A DNA stretch of 64,000 nucleotides, from assembly GCA_963682095.1 (NCBI GenBank), contig OY821755.1:36218256-36282255 (forward strand). Reading direction: 5' to 3'. This DNA comes from Potentilla sterilis (taxonomy: Eukaryota > Streptophyta > Magnoliopsida > Rosales > Rosaceae). Made by a program: the position numbers and the translations under genes. A model generated the notes under the pieces. That model saw nothing but the letters and a program-made list of their open reading frames with translations. It was not told where the DNA came from and made no database searches. Below, piece by piece: positions 56,984 to 64,000 of this stretch (positions are counted from its first letter, which is position 1; each line of letters begins with the position of its first letter).

Positions 56984-59445
56984 TGATAGGAGCATAAAAT
57001 GCTACGTTCTTAATGTAATTTTACCCTTATTTATCTAATGCTTAACCGTTATTGTTGTAATATAGAGTCATGTTATAGAGTAAAGAGTTTTGGTGGAATT
57101 AAAGTGAAAATATGTGGAAAATAGAATAAAAATGTAGAAATTGTCAAAAGCCTATTCACAAAGTCTCTGAGATGTTTTATTGAATCTGTAAAACATAAAC
57201 TTTGCTTTTGATAGATTTTTCTCTTCTCATTTGCAGTTGACATACTAAGGGATTGAACAAAGGAAATAATCATTGAAATCGGAGTGGAACAAAATGCCAA
57301 GAACTTCAAGTTCTTATCGGATGCAAATCCAAGAATTCCAGAAGATTTCAGGATTCGACATCCAAATTCCTGAATTTATTCCCGACGATTGACAAGGAAT
57401 TTGAAGGTGAAATTTATATGGATGAAATCCCTGTGTGTCTAGTTTCATATGCAACTGGAATCGCAGAAAAAACTCTCCTGAGCAGAGAGTTATGCCGGTT
57501 TGAATGCAAGAAGGTCAGAGCTGCCGAGAGGAAGAACCTGCTGCCCGTTTTGAAGGATTTCTATTTTTCTACAACAATTTCGTGTCCAAGGTTGTAAGTG
57601 ATGAGCTACTGAACATATTGGAGCATTAGAGAGTCATCCTTTCAAGGAAGAAGTCGAAGAACAAAAGAAAAGAAGTTCCCCTGATGCAAGCAGGAAAAGA
57701 AGACACAAAGGATGCTTTCCTGGCTCAACTAGGGAAAGCTACGGCTAGCTCTTGGATAAATTGTCCAAATGAATTATGAGCCTAGTCCATTATTCAGTCC
57801 ATCAAGCATTGATCCATGAAGAATTCGGCTGAATTAAAGAAGAAAAGAAAAGATTAATTTCGGAATGGAAAAGAAGAAGCAAGCCGAGTTCAACATGGAT
57901 TTGGTTTATGAATGTGGACTGAATTCCTTCTTTTGTGCAAGATTTTTAGCTGAATTAATTCATGGAAAACCAAAAGAGATATTGCTCAATTATTCAGTCA
58001 TTATCTTGGGAATTTTCGGCAGAAAATAGAGGAAGAAAATCACAACAAATCCTGATTAATTTCGGGAAAATTCCTGTGCATGTCATCCAACTTCCACGGA
58101 CTCTCCCGGACAGCTCACAATGAATCAGATTGCGAGCCTTATATGGATAGAAAGCTACGGTAGTCTAGTTTCCAAATCATTTAGAATCACCTCAATAGCT
58201 ATTTTCTAGAGATAGTTATGATTTAATCAATGTATGGAGGTCATTCTGCCGAATTCAGAAAATCAAGGAAAACCTAAACCAATTTGGTTTTGGTTTCTTC
58301 TTATTGCCGAACTCCTTATTCTTGGTCCTCTATATATAGCTCTCTCTTGGACAGAAATAATATCTCTTCTCTCTCACTTTTACCTAGCCAAAACTCTGTC
58401 CAAATAATACCACAACTTCCATAGGAGAATACTTGCCGATCCCACCTTCACCTTCATCAAGAACGCATCTTGTCACCTTCCACCGAATCCACACCATTGT
58501 TGAAGCTTCTCAAGGTTCTTCAAAGTGTGATTCACTCTTAACTCATGGCTAGTATTTTTCTGTGTAATTACAAAACTTTGTCTATGAAGGTTGTAAGAAT
58601 TTATGGATGTTTATTTGGTTTATGTAATTCTATTTTGGACTTTCGGATATCTTGTTTAATTGTCTAATTGCTGAATTGTGTATTAATGCATGTGATGATT
58701 TTTAGTTAGGATTTAGGGCAGTAGGTTTCGGTTTTAATACTTGGTTTTATTTGGTTTATTTTCTGAATTGGTATGCATATAAATTGATGCATGAGGGCTG
58801 CCAATGATCATGGTTGTACCTTGTGTTTTAGTTTCACTTGCCGAATTGAATATGAATTGAATCATACGCAGAGTTGGTTTGATTTGTGTTTGTTCTTAAG
58901 GCTAGAGTAATTCTGAAAATTTACATGTCGATGTGAGATGAGGTGACGCCATACTTGCTAATATGTCTCCAATATTTGACTCTTGTGCTTATGTGTTCTT
59001 CGTGTTTAATTTCTACGCAGAGTGTCTTTAAACCGATTAGCATAATTTAGGATTATACGCAGAGTTAATTCTAAATACTTGAGAAGTCTATTAACGATTA
59101 GAATAACCGCAGAGGCTCTAATTAGATTGGAACTAAATAAATCTTGTTGAGTGTTGAAATCTGTTGCCATGTTTCCTTGCCAATTGTTGTTACATGTTTT
59201 GTGAGAATTGTGTTATGTGATATGTGTGAAAGAAGATGATCATGTGTATATATTTAGTTTAGGTTTTATTTTCTGTTTTTAGTTTCGTAAATTAGTATTA
59301 ATTCCATCTTTGAACCCCCATATGATTTGTAATATTTCATGTGATTGAACACCCTGAATTTCCCCGGACTGAACGATCCCTACTTATCCATACTAACGAT
59401 GACATTTTGCAGGGTAATAAATTATGTGAGTTTCGGCTCCCATCA
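56984..59445 (+). mobile_element. Solo LTR D (E1 family)
   Basis: Starts TGATAGGAGCATAAAATGC, ends ctcccatca, and is flanked by a perfect 5-bp duplication attga (56979-56983 and 59446-59450). There is no internal element. The conserved block ccccggactgaacgatccctact (59363-59384) corresponds to the tctagccgggg block of A-C in reverse. It lies seven bases from the right end of T3. Confidence 0.9.
58331..58338 (+). promoter_or_regulatory. TATA box in solo LTR D
   Basis: tatatata in cctctatatatagctc; the same box is found at the equivalent point in LTRs B and C. It could drive plus-strand transcription into the right part of the MULE. Confidence 0.6.
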
Positions 59446-59450
59446 ATTGA

Positions 59451-60080
59451 CTTCTTACTGACCCCCTGTAATAGTCCAGTTTCATATCCTTTTGACACAG
59501 AAGAACAACACAATCCTCAAACAAACATAGATATCCAAATTTCTAACAGTTACCAACTCAGGAACCATAGAATCAATTTATATATTTTCAAACCCAATCT
59601 ATTCAGTAAATCCTAGAATCATCAATCAACTCGAAATAGCCAAATTCAACTTCAATTAGAAGAGCATTCACGTCAAAATCTCACATATCCAATAAGAATT
59701 TTACCTTTCTTTGGCGCCATAACTCTACTCAGGTCGGTTTTGAGAGCGACAGTAAACAACAAGCGAGCGACAGAGAGAAGTAGTGTGCGATCGACCGAGC
59801 GAGAGAAGTAGAGAGAGAGCGAACCAGCGAGTGAGAGAGGAGGAAGAGAGAGAGCGAACCAGCGAGCGAGGGAGGAGGAAGAGAGAGAGCGAACTGGTTA
59901 GGTTAATATCGAATTGGTTAGGGTAAACTCTGAGTCGTTTGTGTTTCAGTAGGACTGAACTAGGGTACACTCTTAAGTTAGGGTAGTTAAGACATTTTAC
60001 CAAGATTCATTGGACTGGGATATGAACATTGGACAGGGTAAAAAAAAAATCTTGTTTTTGACTAATTAGTCTTTTTCCCG
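59451..60080. other. Right end of the large MULE
   Basis: One TTACTGACCCCCTGTAA word at 59455, the likely first exon of the Ulp1-like gene (minus, 59720-59705), GA-rich sequence with gagcgaaccagcgag repeats (59750-59890), then the terminal inverted-repeat-like tail. Confidence 0.6.
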
Positions 60081-62407
60081 ATAGGGAATCCCTGATTATT
60101 CGGGATACTTGATGTAATGCCTATATAAAAGTCTCATTATCAATCAATAAAACCACGCTTTGCATATTATTCTTTTCTCTAAGAACAACGGTAAAATTAT
60201 AGTTTTATTAGTCTCCGATTCATGATTGCAATACTGCATTAAGTCACCATTTATATACACCAAAACATAACGCAATATGAACGACTTGTCGTGTGAGTCG
60301 TGTCTTTAATTTGACCTTAACCGGAGAGACAATTAATCCTAGCAAATAAAATCCATTAACTAGATCTGTTTTTATTCTTCCTCACAAAATGGTTGCTGCA
60401 CTTGTATGTTGTAGTCTTCGGTGGCGCATATCATATTCCTTCTACGATGGCCTGTATATATGCTCCTTAAGGCTTTGTTCAGACTAGAATTTTCCCAATA
60501 GTACACACGGTCATGCAACAGGGGATTGAACACTCTTTGGCTGCCTATCTTTTCGATCCCTCTGTGAATCATCTCTCTTTTATCTATTCTCAATTGGTCT
60601 CTAGCAATGGTTGATGTTTTTATAGAAGGTGTAAATTTGGAATCTATCTTGTTGGATCTTGCTGCTCTCTAGCAGTTTCTCTGCTGTCGTGAAGAAGTCT
60701 TTGGTTGCTAACTAGAGTGAGATCGTTGTGTTTTTCTTTTGTGTTTGGGCCTTTGTTGTCTTGCTATCGTTTATTTAGGAGAGCCTAATCGGGTCAGTTT
60801 TGAAGTAATTTCTCTAAATATACGTTTTCTTGTTGCGTGCAAAAAGAACAAAGTTGTTGATGATCAAATGAAATCCTCTAGATCATGATCAAATTATTGA
60901 ATTTTGATGAACATGTGAGTAGCATTCTCTTGGCTTTGTTTCTCAAAATGCTGATGCCTGATGGTCAACCACTCAACCTATATTTCTACTAACACTATGA
61001 GACCTGTTTCAGTTCTCATTTCAAAAGTTACAACTCTCAGAAATGTCTTATATCAATACTATAATTTTTCCAAGAGTTTTTTTGAAGGAGACTTTAAAAT
61101 ACTTGAGGATTACATCCTCAAAATAGTAGCTATGCCTTGCCGATTAAGACTTTGGTGAAAGATATTTGGTAGATTTTTTTCTTCTTTCTCTTTATGCATA
61201 TATTTCAAAAGTGGCATAATTATCTCCCTTTTCTGTGTTCCATGCCTTCTATCTAGAGAAGTGTCTCAAGGCTCTTAATTTTTTGGGTAATTTCGTGTTC
61301 TTATTATTTCTTTGTGCCGTAAGAAAATAAAAACCAAGTAGGTGGGTATCTTTGATTTATGCCTTCCTTTAAGAAGAGAAACTGCCATCAAATTGAAAGC
61401 CAAGTGCTACTAAACGTTGCCTCACACGTAGCCTCCTTCACAGCTGCTGCTGATCTCACCCACTTAATAGTTAATACTACTACTTTCGTTTTGTTTCGTC
61501 TCCATTTAAACAAATGACACTTTGTTTTCTGTCGAACGGTGATTCTGTCAATCGATCGGGACTGAACACTTGGAGCTCATCGTCTTCATCTGGATAGACG
61601 CATCCAAGTAAAGAAACAAAGCTCCTTTGAGAATTAGCATTTCTTCATGTGGCAATATCTCACTGCGTAAATGCTGGGCTGAGCGGACACGTTGCTTGGG
61701 ATCATGCATGTTCCTTTTGGCAATCACCAGCTGTGTCCGTAAGAACTTGATTAAACAACAATTAGGGATCATTACTCATTTCATATTCGTCTATAGATCT
61801 ATCAATCAACATCTATAGACATTAAGATCTGAATTACCTAGCTAGCTTGAGACAAGTACTGAAATCAAAAGACAAATTGCATTTTCATATCCTTCAAATT
61901 AATTTATTTCCTAGCTTCAGTTCGAAAGATTTGATTATGTGACTTACAGTTACAGTAATATAGCGGTATAATTTTTAAAAAAAAAGAATCGGTATAACTT
62001 ATGGTTGATGACGAGAATTAAACTTACAACAACTGATGTGTAAAATTGTTTGAAATATATTGCAAATTTCATAAAAAAATTATTTAAAAAAAGGATAATA
62101 AACTCAATAAAGTAATTACCATAAGGTGTAAAATCAACAAGAGTCGTCTAATAACTCATACAACCTTTGTTTTCTCGAGCACAAATATAGCTTCTGATTC
62201 TTTTTAAGCAAAACTTACAGGGTCAAACAATTATATATAGAAGTCTTCTACATGATTTTCCAGTCTTCTTCTCCCCAACACATTTTTGTTATAACAACCT
62301 CACCAAAGAAAACCATAACATATATATACCCTTCTCTCTAAAACTCGTAACAGAGATCGACCAAAAACCCCTTCACGAAACCAAGAGACTCGTTTTCCCG
62401 GAAAACC
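60081..62407. other. Intergenic DNA and 5' region of the DUF3537 gene
   Basis: A/T-rich with no recognised gene on either strand. TATA-like tatatatag lies near 62233 and tatatatac near 62321; the second is close to the probable transcript start. The 5' leader is C/A-rich. Confidence 0.55.
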
Positions 62408-63916
62408 ATGGCGGACGAAGACGGCAGCAGAGACGCTCTGCTACCCGAAAGGAGAAACAGCATGTTCCAACGCTGCGTTTCACACGCCCACGACGAGTTG
62501 AAGAGCTTCCGGTCCTATCTCCGGTGGATGTGCGTCGACCAATCCAACGTCGGCAGGCTGTGCCTCTCTTGGGGCGTCTTCGTTGTTTTTACGATCGTCG
62601 TTCCGGCGGTGTCTCATTTCGTCTTTGCCTGCTTCTTCTGCGACGGCAAGCACAAGAGGCCGTACGACAGCGTCGTGCAGCTTTCGCTGAGCGGCGTGGC
62701 GACGTTGTCGTTTGTGTCCCTGTCGACATTTGTGAGGAAGTTTGGGTTGAAGAGGTTTCTGTTTTTCGATAAGCTTTACGATGAGAGCGAGACGGTGAGG
62801 AAGGGTTACACCGCGCAGCTCAATGTAAGTTTTTAATCTTTTACCTTCATTATTATTATTATTATTATTATTTTTTATCTTTCTTTTATTCGTGCCGGTG
62901 AGTAATTTTTCTTAGTGAAATGAAAGGCATGAGATTGATTTTACAAAGCCAGTTAAAAACTTGGTAGTTAGGTAAAATTCAAAGTAATTTTAGTGATTGA
63001 AGAAACTTGTGGTATAAATGTTGTTTAACAAATGGTAGACAGGTAGCAAGGTCAATGGTCTGGGACTTTCATTGGGATGATTGGATGTCTAAGTAACTTC
63101 GTTCTTGTAGTCAATATGATTATGGGAGTAAATTAGAGAACGATCACACCCTCATTTCATTATATCAACATTGTTATATATACTCTTGTACCTTACATTT
63201 TCTATCAATAGGATCAGACACAATGTCGCCTCCATCTCCTTCAACGTATTCTTTAATTTTCAACATTTCCTTTACAATAAACCATAATAGCTTTCAGTGG
63301 TTTCATTAGTTAATGATGAAGAGTGTGTTATGTTTTTGTACTTAAAATAATGTACAAACCGCTTCCGGTAGGCATCTTGGACTCTTTGTTTCATTTCTTA
63401 TGTTGTATCCATTTTGATTGTCTAGAGAACTCACAAGCTAAGTTTTTATTTTTCTTGTAGAGATCTTTGAAGCTTGTCGCCTGCTTTGTCATACCGAGCT
63501 TTGTTGCCGAGAGTGTATACAAGATATGGTGGTACGCATCCGAAGCCTCGCAGATTCCTTATGTGGGCAATGTGTATGCGAGTGCTGCAGCAGCATGCAT
63601 AATGGAGCTCTTCTCCTGGCTCTATCGCACCACCGTTATTTTCCTCGTCTGTGTTCTCTTCCGTCTCATATGCTACCTTCAAATCCTGCGGCTACAAGAC
63701 TTTGCAACAATGTTCGAAGTAGACTCTGATGTCGGATCAGTGTTGTTGGAGCACCTTAGGATCCGGAGGCACCTGAGGATCATTAGCCACAGGTGCCGTG
63801 ATTTCATATTGTGGACACTCATTTTGGTCACAGGAAGCCAATTTGCTCTGTTGCTCATCACGACTAAGTCCAGTGCCATTTCCAGCCTTGATATTTTTCG
63901 AGGTGGAGAACTTCTG
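62408..63916 (+). CDS. DUF3537 membrane protein (gustatory-receptor-like), 5' part
   Basis: Exon 1 is 62408-62824 with ATG in a good context (accatgg). The intron 62825-63460 has GT/AG borders, and exon 2 is 63461-63916 with a GT donor; further exons lie beyond the window. The protein begins MADEDGSRDALLPERR, has a hydrophobic segment after LSWGVFVVF (about residues 58-80), others around LSGVATLSFVSL, LVACFVIPSF, FLVCVLFRLICYL and FILWTLILVTG, consistent with the seven-segment DUF3537 family. This family has been proposed to be distantly related to insect gustatory receptors. The biochemical role in plants is not settled. Confidence 0.85.
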
Positions 63917-64000
63917 GTACGCTTCCTTTCCCCATCATTGAAACTATATTGAACTGAATTAATTTTACAATGGATCATGGTTTTGAATAAGATGAAGCAT

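Larger units (their letters stand above)
41266..60080. mobile_element. Large MULE with transposase and Ulp1-like gene, hosting T3 and solo LTR D
   Basis: The left end near 41266 (gactaaatggtcaatatccc) is inverted near 60060-60080 (gactaattagtctttttccc read as the right end of this family). Inside are a 5'-truncated MULE transposase on the plus strand and a Ulp1-type protease gene on the minus strand, the gene pair known from Kaonashi-type MULEs. T3 and solo LTR D lie inside; without them the element is about 7.4 kb. The exact ends and a 9-bp duplication were not resolved. TTACTG...CAGTAA words are scattered through it. Confidence 0.65.

Noticed and set aside
59725..60003. Serine/leucine-rich minus-strand frame
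   Set aside because: It is the complement of the GA-rich right end of the MULE.
60372..60593. Minus-strand frame of 73 codons, and another at 61548-61772
   Set aside because: No recognisable family and no splice context; treated as chance frames in intergenic DNA.

Overview
This is a plant nuclear window, most likely from a eudicot. The evidence is spliceosomal introns, an AP2/ERF repressor gene, a DUF3537 gene, and an intergenic space packed with Ty3/gypsy, CACTA and MULE transposons. There is no operon logic. Only two ordinary host genes are seen: an ERF-type transcription factor at 37048-37743 (+) and the 5' part of a DUF3537 membrane-protein gene from 62408 (+) that runs off the right edge. 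Nearly everything else is nested mobile DNA.

Region 1 to 34682 is a stack of insertions. The outer layer is a minus-strand Athila-like Ty3/gypsy element (E1). Its pol lead-in, protease and gag remnants, tRNA-Asp type primer site and 5' LTR are visible, and its 3' part lies off the left edge. Its gag/protease junction holds a solo LTR of the same family (A, 1265-6342), which is itself split by another solo LTR (B, 3566-6128). The E1 5' LTR (C, 9078-34682) is split by a complete 23.6-kb Tat-like Ty3/gypsy element on the plus strand (E2, 9481-33063). E2 has 472/460-bp LTRs, gag, protease, RT, two RNase H domains, integrase and a spliced-looking antisense gene. E2 is in turn interrupted by two CACTA transposons: T1 (11693-13782, 2.1 kb, non-coding) and T2 (14578-25533, 11 kb, with tnpD and tnpA-like genes). 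Target-site duplications at each insertion let the order be read directly.

Region 34683 to 39984 is the least transposon-dense part. It holds the ERF gene, its upstream DNA and an RNase H-like relic. Region 39985 to about 60080 is a second stack. A small Mutator-like element carrying a captured MATH-domain (BPM-like) gene start is followed by a larger MULE with a 5'-truncated transposase and an antisense Ulp1-type (C48) protease gene. Inserted in the larger MULE are a third CACTA element T3 (48049-56976) and a solo LTR of the E1 family (D, 56984-59445). T3 has lost most of tnpD and in its place carries an almost full-length two-domain B3 (REM-like) gene in antisense orientation, with intron borders preserved. 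It keeps an open seven-exon tnpA-like gene.

Region 60081 to 64000 is intergenic DNA and the DUF3537 gene. The most interesting signals are the two independent transposon gene captures (B3 in CACTA, MATH in MULE), the palindromic TAGCCGACGA/TCGTCGGCTA arrays shared by all three CACTA elements, and a different palindromic word, TTACTG-N5-CAGTAA, scattered through the MULE and its small relative.
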